The notes below the pieces were generated by a model. The model saw only the letters and a list, made by a program, of their open reading frames with translations. It did no database searches and was not told where the DNA came from. DNA of 39,984 nucleotides from Candidatus Cryptobacteroides sp. GTDB lineage: Bacteria; Bacteroidota; Bacteroidia; Bacteroidales; UBA932. Made by a program: the position numbers and the translations under genes. This document shows positions 14,997 to 23,664 of this stretch, one piece after another (the stretch's first letter is position 1; every line of letters begins with the position of its first letter). The stretch covers positions 1 to 39,984 of the forward strand of contig JARIAS010000056.1 of the NCBI GenBank assembly GCA_029257745.1, read 5' to 3'.

Positions 14997-16298
14997 TTAT
15001 ACTTCAAAGTTATGATAGTGGGGACCAAATCTTTTAAAAGCTTCTCTATCCAACATCTCCCTATCATCTGGATGTGCGATGCTTATCATAAGTTTTGCCC
15101 TTTCTTGTAGAGAACGTCCAGTAAGATTGACTGCTCCATATTCTGTTACAACCCAATGTGCATCAGCTCTTGGTGTAACCACACCAGCACCAACATTTAG
15201 AGTAGAAACAATCTTATTATTACCTTTTAGTGTTCTAGATGCAAAGGCTGTAATAGATTTACCTCCCTTAGACATAGTTGCTCCTTTTACAAAGTCAAGC
15301 TGTCCACCTGTGCCAGAATGGAATCTAGTGCCAATAGAGTCTGCACAGATTTGACCTGTAATATCAACTTCTACTGCAGAGTTAATAGCTATGGTATTTG
15401 GGTTTTGAGCGATATTCCATGGATTGTTGGTATATGCTATGTCCTTCATTAAAACATCTTTGTTTAGATGTATAAAGTTATAAACATCTTTAGAGCCTAA
15501 AAGAAAAGATGCGACAATTTTTCCATTATCAAGTTTCTTATTTTTACCTGTAACTACTCCAGCTTTGATAAGATCAAGTATTCCATCAGCAAACATTTCA
15601 GTGTGTACCCCTATATCCTTGTGATTGTGAAGTTGAGCTGCAACTGCGTTAGGAAGAGTTCCTATACCCATTTGTAAGCAGGCTCCATCAGGTACAAGTT
15701 CAGCACAATGCCTTCCTATAAGAGTATCTATCTCTGATGGTTGTGAGTAAGTGGAACTTGTAAGTTCATTGTCAGCTTGCATAAAATAGTCAAATTGGTC
15801 TATATGAACTAAATCACCATATGCAAATGGTACATTCTTATTAACAACAGCAATAGCAGTTTTTGCAACTTCAATTGCCGCTACTGAGCAATCAACAGAT
15901 GTTCCCAATGAGACCATTCCATCACTATTTGGTTCAGATACCTGAACTACGGCTACATCGCAGGCTAGGCTACCATTTCTATATAATATGCTTGATTCAC
16001 TAAGATGTACAGGAATATAATCTGCGTAACCAGCTACTACATTTGCTCTGACATTATGTCCTACAAAAAAACCTTGATCAAACAATATCCCATCATATTT
16101 TGCTTCTGAGTAAGGTGCAGGTCCTTCAGTATGAAAGTGATGTATGTGAACATTCTTGAACTCTTTATTGTCTGCTCTTTTACATAGAGCTTCTATAAAT
16201 GAGTGGGGTACACTTGCTACACTACTAAGGTGTATATGGTCGTTAGATTTAACAACACTTGCAGCCTTTTCAGCTGAAATATATTGGATAGTCTTCAT
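14997..16298 (-). CDS. Acetyl-CoA hydrolase/CoA-transferase family protein
   Basis: The 433-residue class I CoA-transferase moves CoA between acetate and another short acyl acid. The N-terminal domain has the H-x-H-H-F-H-T-E-G-P-A-P segment (51-62). The C-terminal domain has G-I-G-T-L-P-N-A-V (211-219), the active-site Glu in V-H-T-E-M-F-A-D-G (E234), and the CoA-binding G-T-G-G-Q-L-D-F near 330-340. The pattern is close to 4-hydroxybutyrate or butyryl-CoA:acetate CoA-transferases, known in Porphyromonas butyrate fermentation; the acyl specificity cannot be fixed from sequence. Its promoter overlaps head-to-head with that of mazG. Confidence 0.9.
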   Translation of the reverse strand: MKTIQYISAEKAASVVKSNDHIHLSSVASVPHSFIEALCKRADNKEFKNVHIHHFHTEGPAPYSEAKYDGILFDQGFFVGHNVRANVVAGYADYIPVHLSESSILYRNGSLACDVAVVQVSEPNSDGMVSLGTSVDCSVAAIEVAKTAIAVVNKNVPFAYGDLVHIDQFDYFMQADNELTSSTYSQPSEIDTLIGRHCAELVPDGACLQMGIGTLPNAVAAQLHNHKDIGVHTEMFADGILDLIKAGVVTGKNKKLDNGKIVASFLLGSKDVYNFIHLNKDVLMKDIAYTNNPWNIAQNPNTIAINSAVEVDITGQICADSIGTRFHSGTGGQLDFVKGATMSKGGKSITAFASRTLKGNNKIVSTLNVGAGVVTPRADAHWVVTEYGAVNLTGRSLQERAKLMISIAHPDDREMLDREAFKRFGPHYHNFEV

Positions 16299-16341
16299 TT
16301 ATATTTTTTTAAGTTTATATTATATGGTCAATGTGTATTAC

Positions 16342-16373
16342 CAAAGATAAGCCTTTTTTGTTAATTTTGCAGA
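16342..16373 (-). promoter_or_regulatory. Promoter of the CoA-transferase gene
   Basis: On the minus strand TCTG (16373-16370), 20 nt and TATCTTTG (16349-16342) match the consensus with one change in the -33 box. It overlaps the oppositely directed mazG promoter. Confidence 0.55.
16362..16369 (+). promoter_or_regulatory. -7 promoter box of mazG
   Basis: TAATTTTG matches TAnnTTTG and lies 18 nt before ATG 16388. It falls inside the frame that could otherwise be read from ATG 16331, so the shorter start is preferred. No clear -33 box is present. Confidence 0.5.
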
Positions 16374-16387
16374 AAATTGAAACTTAT

Positions 16388-17188
16388 ATGCAAAGAAAAG
16401 ATGAAAAATTGAAGCAATTTGAGCGACTTTTATCAATAATGGAAACTTTAAGGGCAAATTGTTCTTGGAATAAATCTCAGACATTTGAGTCTTTAAGGAC
16501 AATGACAATAGAAGAAACTTATGAGCTTTCAGATGCAATTTTAAAAAATAAAACAGAGGAGATTAAAAAAGAATTAGGTGATTTGATTTTTCATACAATT
16601 TTTTATAGCTCAATTGCAGAAGAGGAGAATATTTTTGATATATCAGATGTACTAAAAGCTGCAAGTGATAAAATGGAGTTTAGGCATCCTCATGTCTTTT
16701 CTAATGATACAACTATTACAGGGGAAGATATTAGTGATAATTGGGAAAAAATTAAGTTAAAAGAAAAGGGGAGACCACAATCTATTCTAGCAGGTGTTGC
16801 AGATAGTTTGCCACCTATTATCAAGGCAGCTGCAATGCAGGATAAAGCAAGGGGTATAGGCTTTGATTGGAAAAATAGAGAAGATGTTTGGGAAAAGCTA
16901 AAGGAAGAACAAGATGAGTTTGAAGAGGAGATAAAGGCAATGCCTGATACACTTGAAGCTAAGCAGCGTGCAGAAGAAGAATTGGGAGATTTCCTTTTTT
17001 CAACTATAAATGTGTCTCGCTTATATGGGATAAATGCAGATACAGCACTAAATAAGGCGTGTGATAAGTTTAAAAGAAGATTTACATATATAGAAGACAG
17101 AGCAAAAGAGATGGGGAAAAGCATAGATAAGCTCAGTATAGAAGAAATGGAAGAATTTTGGCAGGAAAGTAAGAAAAAACAACTATAA
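16388..17188 (+). CDS. mazG: Nucleoside triphosphate pyrophosphohydrolase MazG
   Basis: The 266-residue protein hydrolyses NTPs to NMP and pyrophosphate and cleans the nucleotide pool. It has two MazG domains. The first has E-E-T-Y-E followed by K-K-E-L-G-D-L-I-F (the E-E-x-x-E...E-x-x-D metal-binding pattern, about 43-75). The second has E-E-Q-D-E-F-E-E-E and E-E-E-L-G-D-F-L-F (about 178-207). The N-terminal F-x-R-L-L-x-I-M-x-x-L-R-x-x-C-x-W is typical. Length equals that of E. coli MazG. I chose ATG 16388, not 16331, because the promoter box lies between them and the family starts at this point. It heads a run of same-strand genes (GNAT-like, prfA, transporter, queF). Confidence 0.93.
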   Translation: MQRKDEKLKQFERLLSIMETLRANCSWNKSQTFESLRTMTIEETYELSDAILKNKTEEIKKELGDLIFHTIFYSSIAEEENIFDISDVLKAASDKMEFRHPHVFSNDTTITGEDISDNWEKIKLKEKGRPQSILAGVADSLPPIIKAAAMQDKARGIGFDWKNREDVWEKLKEEQDEFEEEIKAMPDTLEAKQRAEEELGDFLFSTINVSRLYGINADTALNKACDKFKRRFTYIEDRAKEMGKSIDKLSIEEMEEFWQESKKKQL

Positions 17189-17229
17189 ATTTTGTATATT
17201 TGCAAGATATTTGCAGTTTTTAATGGCGT

Positions 17230-18357
17230 ATGTGTAATTTTACTATTATAGAGGTTAATAATACTAAGGATTTAGATAGATTTATCAAATTCCCTGACCA
17301 ACTATATAAGGAAAATAAACAATACGTTCCAGCATTGCATTCCGAGCAAAGAAAATCTCTGACAGAGGTTTCTAGTTTGAGTTATTGTAAACATAAGTTA
17401 TGGTTGGCTTTACGTGATGGCGAAGTCGTTGGTCGTATTTCTGCTATGATTAATCCACGTTATAATGACTTATATAAGACTAGACGTGCACGCTTTGGCT
17501 GGTTTGATGTTATAGAAAATCAAGATGTTGCTACTTTATTATTAGAGGAGGCGACATTATGGGCTAAGTCTCAAGGAATGACAGAGATACATGGTCCATT
17601 GTACTATAATAATCTAGGTAAGCAAGGTATGTTAGTTGAAGGCTTTGACAATATACCCCCATTCAACTGCTTATATAATTATTCTTATTACAATGATTTT
17701 TTACAAAACTTAGGTTTTGAAAAAGAGTGTGATTGGCTTCAGTATAAGATTAGGGTTGATGCACCTTTGACTGATAAGATTGTAAGTATTAGTGATAAGC
17801 TTAGGCAGAGATATGACTTACACGAAGCAAATATAGAGGAGTTGAAGAAGGATAAGGAGATGGTAAAATATTTCTTTCAAAAGTATAATGAGAGTTTTGC
17901 TAGCGTAGTCTATAATTTTATCCCTTATACGGAGGAAGAAATGCAAGAGGAGGCTGATATGTTGGCACCTTTTTTGACATCAAGGACTTCAACAATATTA
18001 ATGGATAAGAATAATGACATTGTTGCATTTGCAATAGCTTTACCAAGTATATCAAAGGCCTTGCAGAAGGCAAAGGGATCTTTATTCCCATTTGCATGGT
18101 ATCACTTGTGGAAGTCTTTGCGTAAGAATGAATTAGTAGATTTAGTATTAATAGGTGCAGTACCCAAATGGCAGAATACAGGTATTTCAGCTTTAATTCA
18201 TACTATAATGTCAAGAAAACTGCAAAAAATAGATGTCCGTTGGGGAATAACAAATCCGCAATATGAAGACAATGCTGTTGCAGTAAATATATGGGAAAAA
18301 TACGAGCACGAACTTTATATGAGAAGACGTTGCTACATTAAAAAGATAAATAATTGA
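17230..18357 (+). CDS. GNAT-like N-acetyltransferase superfamily protein (YghO type)
   Basis: The protein has 375 residues with two acetyltransferase-like halves. The N-terminal half has P-x-x-L-Y-K-x-N-x-x-Y-V-P, then [12 protein letters not shown] (about 64-75) and the G-W-F-D segment. It goes on with [21 protein letters not shown], a stretch characteristic of this Bacteroidetes-rich family. The C-terminal half has [17 protein letters not shown], which looks like an acetyl-CoA loop. The substrate is unknown. The next gene, prfA, starts one base after its stop, so translation is probably coupled. Confidence 0.75.
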   Translation: MCNFTIIEVNNTKDLDRFIKFPDQLYKENKQYVPALHSEQRKSLTEVSSLSYCKHKLWLALRDGEVVGRISAMINPRYNDLYKTRRARFGWFDVIENQDVATLLLEEATLWAKSQGMTEIHGPLYYNNLGKQGMLVEGFDNIPPFNCLYNYSYYNDFLQNLGFEKECDWLQYKIRVDAPLTDKIVSISDKLRQRYDLHEANIEELKKDKEMVKYFFQKYNESFASVVYNFIPYTEEEMQEEADMLAPFLTSRTSTILMDKNNDIVAFAIALPSISKALQKAKGSLFPFAWYHLWKSLRKNELVDLVLIGAVPKWQNTGISALIHTIMSRKLQKIDVRWGITNPQYEDNAVAVNIWEKYEHELYMRRRCYIKKINN

Positions 18358-18358
18358 T

Positions 18359-19453
18359 ATGGCAGATAATAATACATTATTGGATAAGGTACTAAGTCTA
18401 CAAGATAAGTTTGCAGACTTGCAGGCACAGCTGGCAGATCCAGAGCTAATGTCTGATATGAAGAAGTACGTGCAGTTAAATAAAGATTATAAGGAACTTG
18501 AACCTATTATAAAAGCAGGTTTGGAGTATAAGAAGATGACAGAGGACTTGTTGTCAGCTAAGGATTTGCTTGTCAATGAAAAAGATGAAGATCTGAAGCA
18601 GATGGCAAGGGAAGAAATATCTGATATAGAGCCTAGGTTAGAACAATTAGAGCAAGATATTAAGCTATTGCTTATACCTGCAGATCCTGATGATAGTAAA
18701 AATGCAATGATAGAAATTAGAGGAGGAGCTGGAGGTGATGAAGCTGCAATCTTTGCAGGAGACTTATTTAGAATGTATTCAAAATTTGCTGAAGCAAAGG
18801 GCTGGAAGTTGGAAATCTCAGACCAAGGTGTTGGTACTTCGGGAGGTTTTAAGCAAATAGTGTTTAAGTTGTCTTCTACAACTGATGGCGTTTATGGCAT
18901 TATGAAGTATGAATCTGGTGTGCATCGTGTACAACGTGTGCCACAGACTGAAACTCAAGGAAGAATACAAACTTCTGCCGCCTCAGTTGCTGTATTTCCT
19001 GAAGCAGGCGAATTTGATATAGACTTGGATATGAACGATGTGCGTAAGGATACTTTCTGTTCTTCAGGACCAGGAGGACAAGGTGTTAATACTACTTATT
19101 CCGCAGTTCGTCTTACACATATTCCTTCAGGTATAGTAGTTCAGTGCCAAGAAGAGCGTTCTCAGTTGAAAAACCTTGATAGGGCATTAGAAGAACTACG
19201 TACCAGATTGTATAATATGGAACATCAAAAATACCTTGATGGTATAGCTGCACAGCGTAAGACAATGGTATCAACAGGAGACCGTTCTGCAAAGATACGT
19301 ACCTATAACTATCCACAATCTCGTGTTACAGATCATCGTATAAACTGGACAATGTATAATCTTCCAGCCTTTTTGGACGGTGATATTCAAGAATGTATAG
19401 ATCAATTACAGATAGCTGAAAATGCTGAAAGACTAAAAGAAGCAGGGGATTAA
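18359..19453 (+). CDS. prfA: Peptide chain release factor 1
   Basis: The 364-residue protein terminates translation at UAA and UAG. The stop-codon recognition tripeptide is P-Q-T (195-197) in the sequence [19 protein letters not shown], which marks it as RF1, not RF2 (S-P-F). The catalytic G-G-Q is at 239-241 in S-G-P-G-G-Q-G-V-N. The N-terminal coiled-coil domain (about 1-100) and the length agree with RF1. No programmed frameshift site is present, as expected for RF1. It follows the GNAT-like gene by one base and is followed 44 nt later by the queuosine transporter. Confidence 0.97.
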   Translation: MADNNTLLDKVLSLQDKFADLQAQLADPELMSDMKKYVQLNKDYKELEPIIKAGLEYKKMTEDLLSAKDLLVNEKDEDLKQMAREEISDIEPRLEQLEQDIKLLLIPADPDDSKNAMIEIRGGAGGDEAAIFAGDLFRMYSKFAEAKGWKLEISDQGVGTSGGFKQIVFKLSSTTDGVYGIMKYESGVHRVQRVPQTETQGRIQTSAASVAVFPEAGEFDIDLDMNDVRKDTFCSSGPGGQGVNTTYSAVRLTHIPSGIVVQCQEERSQLKNLDRALEELRTRLYNMEHQKYLDGIAAQRKTMVSTGDRSAKIRTYNYPQSRVTDHRINWTMYNLPAFLDGDIQECIDQLQIAENAERLKEAGD

Positions 19454-19464
19454 TCCAATATAAA

Positions 19465-19494
19465 AGTGTGCTTGGTAACCACTAAAAAAACAAG
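19465..19494 (+). promoter_or_regulatory. Candidate preQ1 class I riboswitch controlling the transporter-queF pair
   Basis: Within the 44 nt between prfA and the transporter the RNA can form an H-type pseudoknot. P1 pairs AGTG (19465-19468) with CACT (19480-19483). P2 pairs CTTG (19471-19474) in the loop with CAAG (19491-19494). An A-only linker of seven bases lies in between. The loop 3' part G-T-A-A-C before P1 and the A-rich tail ending in C-A-A-G match the Thermoanaerobacter-type preQ1-I aptamer, where the C before P1 binds the ligand. P2 ends 3 nt before the start codon, so ligand binding would block ribosome access. Both downstream genes act on queuosine precursors. Confidence 0.75.
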
Positions 19495-19497
19495 AAT

Positions 19498-20178
19498 ATG
19501 AAACAAAAATTTTCACCATTATTTATGGTAATGGCAGTCCTATTTGTAGTCTGCCTTATTTTCTCAAATCTTTTTGCAATAAAGATTATTCAAGTAGCAG
19601 GAGTGAATCTGCCAGGGGGTGTAATTATATTCCCAATTGCTTATATCCTAAATGATTGTTTTACAGAAGTTTGGGGTTATAAGAAAGCAAGGTTGGTAAT
19701 ATGGATTGCTTTTGCTATGAACTTTTTCGTAGCAATATTTGGGCAAATTGTTGTGTGGCTTCCTTCAGCCCCATTCTGGGATAATGCAGAGAAGTTTGAT
19801 TATATTTTCAATTTAGCTCCAAAAGTTGTAATAGCATCATTCCTCGCCTTTATAGCAGGCTCTACTATGAATGCTTATGTGTTGAGTAAGATGAAGATTG
19901 CGTCGCAGGGAAGGAATTTCTCTTTAAGAGCAGTCGCATCATCTTTTGCAGGCGAGTTCTTAGATTCCTTAATTTTCATTCCAATAGTATTTTTGGGACA
20001 GATGCCGTTGAATACTATGATAGTCATGATTTTTACGCAGGTAATGATAAAGGTAGTGTATGAAATAATAATATTACCATTTACTATACTTGTAGTCAAT
20101 AAGATAAAAGCTTATGAAGGCGAAAATGTCTTTGATAAGAATATATCCTATAATCCATTTAATATAAGCGATTTTTAG
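19498..20178 (+). CDS. yhhQ: Queuosine precursor transporter (YhhQ/QPT family)
   Basis: The 226-residue inner-membrane protein has about six helices and imports queuosine precursors such as preQ0 or preQ1. Family signatures are [22 protein letters not shown] (about 44-65), where N-D-x-x-x-E-x-x-G is diagnostic, and [13 protein letters not shown] (about 149-161). A candidate preQ1 riboswitch directly precedes it, and queF follows after one base. The substrate assignment is strengthened by both neighbours. Confidence 0.92.
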   Translation: MKQKFSPLFMVMAVLFVVCLIFSNLFAIKIIQVAGVNLPGGVIIFPIAYILNDCFTEVWGYKKARLVIWIAFAMNFFVAIFGQIVVWLPSAPFWDNAEKFDYIFNLAPKVVIASFLAFIAGSTMNAYVLSKMKIASQGRNFSLRAVASSFAGEFLDSLIFIPIVFLGQMPLNTMIVMIFTQVMIKVVYEIIILPFTILVVNKIKAYEGENVFDKNISYNPFNISDF

Positions 20179-20179
20179 T

Positions 20180-20635
20180 ATGGAAAGAAAAGATGAAGGT
20201 CTTCAAGCATTAGGTAAGAAGACAGAATATAGCTTCGAGTATTCAGCTAAGTTATTAGAAACTTTTGATAATAAACATCCTGATAATGATTATTGGGTAA
20301 GATTTAATTGTCCTGAATTTACAAGCCTTTGTCCTATAACAGGCCAACCAGATTTTGCAGAGATAAGAATAAGTTACATTCCTAATGTGAAGATGGTTGA
20401 GAGTAAAAGTTTAAAATTATATCTATTCAGTTTTCGCAATCATGGTGAGTTCCACGAAGACTGTGTAAATAAGATAATGAAAGACTTAGTAGCATTGATG
20501 GAACCTAAGTATTTAGAAGTAACAGGTATTTTTACCCCTAGGGGCGGTATAAGTATTTATCCTTATGCTAATTATGCTATGAAGGGTACAAAGTATGAAG
20601 CCTTAGCAGAGCAGCGTTTTTTTAATCATCAGTAA
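20180..20635 (+). CDS. queF: NADPH-dependent 7-cyano-7-deazaguanine reductase (preQ0 reductase)
   Basis: The 151-residue enzyme reduces preQ0 to preQ1 in the queuosine pathway. The QueF motif E-S-K-S-L-K-L-Y (74-81) binds NADPH. Catalytic Cys51 lies in [11 protein letters not shown] with Asp58 as partner. Substrate-binding F-H-E (91-93) is also present. It is the short, single-domain (unimodular, B. subtilis-type) form. Its ATG is one base after the transporter stop, so the two are translationally coupled. No queC, queD or queE is present here, so the precursor could be made elsewhere or imported by the partner transporter. Confidence 0.96.
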   Translation: MERKDEGLQALGKKTEYSFEYSAKLLETFDNKHPDNDYWVRFNCPEFTSLCPITGQPDFAEIRISYIPNVKMVESKSLKLYLFSFRNHGEFHEDCVNKIMKDLVALMEPKYLEVTGIFTPRGGISIYPYANYAMKGTKYEALAEQRFFNHQ

Positions 20636-20656
20636 TATACTTTATATAAGCACACT

Positions 20657-20693
20657 AAAAAAAGATGTGGCACTACAATGCCACATCTTTTTT
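20657..20693. terminator. Bidirectional terminator between queF and fabZ
   Basis: An A-run plus GATGTGGCA (20664-20672), loop CTACAA, then TGCCACATC (20679-20687) and six T form a perfect stem usable in both directions. Confidence 0.9.
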
Positions 20694-20711
20694 ATTAATT
20701 ATTTCAGTTTA

Positions 20712-21155
20712 TTATTCTTTTGGAACTAGAGCAAAAGACAATTCACCTGTGCAACAAATCTGTCCTTCGACACATAATTTAGCACTGCAAAAGAACATCT
20801 TTCTACCCATAATATTTTTTTTATATTTGAGTTTGCATTCTATCTCGCACAAATCGCCTGGCTTAACCATTCTTTTAAATCTAACCTTATCAATGCCAGC
20901 GTATAAAGCTAAATGCCCTTTCATCTCATCTTGTACGGTAGTAGCACAACTTTGAGCCATAATTTCACATAGAATGACACCTGGAACTATTGGATTATTA
21001 GGAAAGTGTCCTCTAGTAAAATATTCGTTTTCTTTAATTTTATATTTTGCTTTACAGGCACCATTATCGTCAGTGATAGCTTCTTCAATTAGTAGCATTG
21101 GCTCTCTGTGTGGCAAAATCTCTTTTAATTGTTCAATATCTAATATCTGTTCCAT
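20712..21155 (-). CDS. fabZ: 3-hydroxyacyl-ACP dehydratase FabZ
   Basis: The 147-residue hotdog-fold enzyme dehydrates 3-hydroxyacyl-ACP to trans-2-enoyl-ACP. It shows L-P-H-R-E-P-M-L-L-I (14-23), then R-G-H-F-P-N-N-P-I-V-P-G-V with catalytic His50, and C-E-I-M-A-Q with Glu64. The frame could be read 18 codons further upstream, but the family starts near M-E-Q-I-L. The chosen ATG also lies one base after the fabF stop, giving tight coupling. Unlike the usual Bacteroidetes LpxC-FabZ fusion, this is a stand-alone enzyme. Confidence 0.9.
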   Translation of the reverse strand: MEQILDIEQLKEILPHREPMLLIEEAITDDNGACKAKYKIKENEYFTRGHFPNNPIVPGVILCEIMAQSCATTVQDEMKGHLALYAGIDKVRFKRMVKPGDLCEIECKLKYKKNIMGRKMFFCSAKLCVEGQICCTGELSFALVPKE

Positions 21156-21156
21156 A

Positions 21157-22416
21157 TTATTCGCTAAATTTTCTGAATGCAATACAAGAATTGTGTCCGC
21201 CAAAACCAAAGGAGTTAGAGATAGCGAGACTAAGTTCTGTTTTAACAGCCTTATTAGGAGTATAGTCTAGATCACATTCAGGGTCTGGTGCATCAAGATT
21301 AATAGTAGGAGGAACAATACCCTCTTTTAATGCTAATATAGATGCAATTGCTTCAGCACCACCAGCAGCTCCTAACATATGTCCAGTGCTAGCCTTAATA
21401 GAGCTAATGTGTGCCTTATATGCAAAATCTCCTAAAGCAAGTTTGCATGAACGTGTTTCGCAACTATCGTTAAGTGACGTACCTGTTCCATGTGCATTTA
21501 TATACAGATTGTCTTTAGTCTCATCAAAATTAGCCTCAGCTAAGGCATTTTTCATAGCTTGAGATTGTGTTTCAGAATCAGGTCTAGGAGCTGTAATATG
21601 GAAGGCATCACAAGTGTGTCCATATCCTACAATTTCTGCATAAATTTTAGCTCCTCTTGCTTTCGCATGTTCTAGTTCTTCTAATACTAGTATTCCTGCT
21701 CCATCAGCCATTACAAATCCCTTTCTATTAGCATTAAAAGGTAGGGAGGCATATTTTGGATTTTCTTCCTTTGATAGAGCCCTTGCGTTTGCAAATCCAG
21801 CTATTCCTAATGGAATAGTAGCACTTTCTGTTCCTCCACTGATAATTGCATCAGCATATCCATGTCTGATAGCTCTTAGAGCTTCACCAATGCAATTTGA
21901 AGAAGATGCACATGCCGTAACAACATCCAAACATGGTCCTTTAGCCTTGTATTTTATAGCAATATGTCCAGCTGCTATATTTGATAACATTGTAGGTATA
22001 AATAGGGCAGAGACTTTGCTGCCATCAGTTGCCTCAAGGTAATTTTTAGTTTCTCTCAATTGAGTTGTGAAACCACCAATACCAGAACCTACATATACTC
22101 CTAATCTAAATGCGTCTATATTTGAATTTTCACCTTCACTGATAAGTCCAGAGTCCTTCATTGCCTGCTGTGCCGCAGCCATAGCATATAGGCTGAATTT
22201 ATCTTGTTTGCGAATAAAGGCCTTATCTATATCATATTGTTCTGGTTGGAAATCTTTTACAAGTCCTCCTATGCAAGAAGGTAGATTGTCTTTTGCAAAT
22301 TCCTCAATGCGTTCAATACCGCATACACCGTTCTTAAGGTTGTTCCAAAATGTATCTACATCATTTCCAATAGAAGAAATGACTCCCATACCAGTTATTA
22401 CTACTCTTCTGTTCAT
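21157..22416 (-). CDS. fabF: Beta-ketoacyl-ACP synthase II FabF
   Basis: The 419-residue thiolase-fold condensing enzyme elongates acyl-ACP with malonyl-ACP. The catalytic triad is visible: Cys169 in V-T-A-C-A-S-S-S, His309 in N-A-H-G-T-G-T-S, and His346 in A-S-T-G-H-M-L-G-A-A-G-G. The N-terminal R-R-V-V-I-T-G-M-G-V-I-S-S-I-G and the C-terminal S-N-S-F-G-F-G-G-H-N are typical. It lies between fabK (4-nt gap) and fabZ (1-nt gap) in one minus-strand operon. No acyl carrier protein gene is adjacent, so ACP must come from elsewhere. Confidence 0.95.
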   Translation of the reverse strand: MNRRVVITGMGVISSIGNDVDTFWNNLKNGVCGIERIEEFAKDNLPSCIGGLVKDFQPEQYDIDKAFIRKQDKFSLYAMAAAQQAMKDSGLISEGENSNIDAFRLGVYVGSGIGGFTTQLRETKNYLEATDGSKVSALFIPTMLSNIAAGHIAIKYKAKGPCLDVVTACASSSNCIGEALRAIRHGYADAIISGGTESATIPLGIAGFANARALSKEENPKYASLPFNANRKGFVMADGAGILVLEELEHAKARGAKIYAEIVGYGHTCDAFHITAPRPDSETQSQAMKNALAEANFDETKDNLYINAHGTGTSLNDSCETRSCKLALGDFAYKAHISSIKASTGHMLGAAGGAEAIASILALKEGIVPPTINLDAPDPECDLDYTPNKAVKTELSLAISNSFGFGGHNSCIAFRKFSE

Positions 22417-22420
22417 AAAT

Positions 22421-23371
22421 TTATTGTTTTATTAATTGAGCTGCATTTTTTAATAAGTTTTCTGTGCCATTCATGACATCTTCAACGATAGATGCAGCTG
22501 GTTCTATTTTCTTGATTAATCCTGATATTTCTCCTGCTAAAAAACTACCACCTTTAAAATCTCCTTCAAATACGGCTTTTCTTAGTGAGCCTATACCTAG
22601 TTTTTGTAGATCCTCCTTACTAGAATTTGGATCTAGTTCCATCTTGTAGAATTGTTTAGAAAAAGGATTTTTCAAACATCTGACAGCATCTCCTATTGTT
22701 TGTCCAGTTACAATAGTACTAATATCTGATGCTTGAACAAGTTTATCCTTATATGTCTGATGTACCAGACATTCTTCAGCTACGAGAAATCTTGTTCCCA
22801 TTTGAACACCACATGCTCCCAGCATAAATGCCGCTGCAGCACTTCTTCCATCATATATACCTCCTGCTGCTATTACTGGTAAGTCAACAGATTCTACAAT
22901 TTGAGGAATAAGAGCCATACTATGAAGACTACCTACATGTCCTCCTGATTCTGCACCTTCAGCTATTAGTGCAGTAGCTCCTAAGTCTGCCATTTTTTTT
23001 GCATATGCCGTAGATGCGACTACTGGAATGACTTTAATTCCAGCTTCTTTCCACATTGGCATATATGTAGCAGGAGAGCCTGCACCTGTTGTAACAACTT
23101 TAACATTTTCTTCAACAACAAGCTGTGCAACTTCAGCAGCATTAGGGTGCATAAGCATAATATTTACCCCAAAAGGCTTATTTGTAAGCTCTTTACATTT
23201 GTGAATTTCAGATCTTATAGCATCAATACTAGAGTTAATTGATGAGATTAGTCCAAGTCCACCAGCATTAGAAACTGCTGCGGCAAGATTTGCATCAGCT
23301 ATCCATGCCATACCGCCTTGAATTAATGGGTATTTTATGTCTAGCAGTTCGCAAATAATACTATTTATCAT
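22421..23371 (-). CDS. fabK: Enoyl-ACP reductase II FabK (FMN-dependent)
   Basis: The protein has 316 residues and a TIM-barrel flavoprotein fold of the nitronate monooxygenase superfamily. Seen are P-L-I-Q-G-G-M-A-W-I-A (15-25), S-N-A-G-G-L-G-L-I (34-42), E-G-A-E-S-G-G-H-V-G with the conserved His145, A-A-G-G-I-Y-D-G-R and G-A-C-G-V-Q-M-G-T-R-F. Together these match FabK, which reduces enoyl-ACP with NAD(P)H. Leading an operon with fabF and fabZ supports FabK over a true nitronate monooxygenase. It has a consensus promoter upstream. Confidence 0.88.
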   Translation of the reverse strand: MINSIICELLDIKYPLIQGGMAWIADANLAAAVSNAGGLGLISSINSSIDAIRSEIHKCKELTNKPFGVNIMLMHPNAAEVAQLVVEENVKVVTTGAGSPATYMPMWKEAGIKVIPVVASTAYAKKMADLGATALIAEGAESGGHVGSLHSMALIPQIVESVDLPVIAAGGIYDGRSAAAAFMLGACGVQMGTRFLVAEECLVHQTYKDKLVQASDISTIVTGQTIGDAVRCLKNPFSKQFYKMELDPNSSKEDLQKLGIGSLRKAVFEGDFKGGSFLAGEISGLIKKIEPAASIVEDVMNGTENLLKNAAQLIKQ

Positions 23372-23426
23372 AATTTTGAAAATTAAATATTCTAATTGTA
23401 TAAGTTACTAGGCTTTCAATCTTTTG

Positions 23427-23457
23427 CAAATTTATCAAATAAATAAAACATAGCAAA
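23427..23457 (-). promoter_or_regulatory. Promoter of the fabK-fabF-fabZ operon
   Basis: On the minus strand TTTG (23457-23454), 19 nt and TAAATTTG (23434-23427) are an exact consensus match. The leader is about 50 nt to ATG 23371. Confidence 0.65.
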
Positions 23458-23616
23458 AAGATATATAAAGCGAGGCCGAATTATCTTTTTTGCAAAATTA
23501 ATAATATTTCTAAAGTCATGGCTTTTAATGTGGTTAAAGATAGATATTGTTAATTAAGATTGGCAAATTTTGGTTATTTTTAGATATATGTGGTAAAAAT
23601 ATATCAGTATATGGCT

Positions 23617-23648
23617 TTTGTTAATTCATATAATAAGTATTAATTTTG
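23617..23648 (+). promoter_or_regulatory. Promoter of the LytTR regulator gene
   Basis: TTTG (23617-23620), 20 nt and TAATTTTG (23641-23648) match the consensus exactly. The ATG at 23665 leaves a leader of about 10 nt. Confidence 0.7.
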
Positions 23649-23664
23649 TGAAAAATATATAACA

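Noticed and set aside
16331..16387. N-terminal extension of MazG from ATG 16331
   Set aside because: A -7 box lies inside it and the family starts near ATG 16388.
21156..21209. N-terminal extension of FabZ overlapping fabF
   Set aside because: The extra residues do not fit the family, and ATG 21155 lies one base after the fabF stop.
22067..22435. 122-codon open frame opposite fabF
   Set aside because: It is antisense to a highly conserved gene, and has no motif and no promoter.
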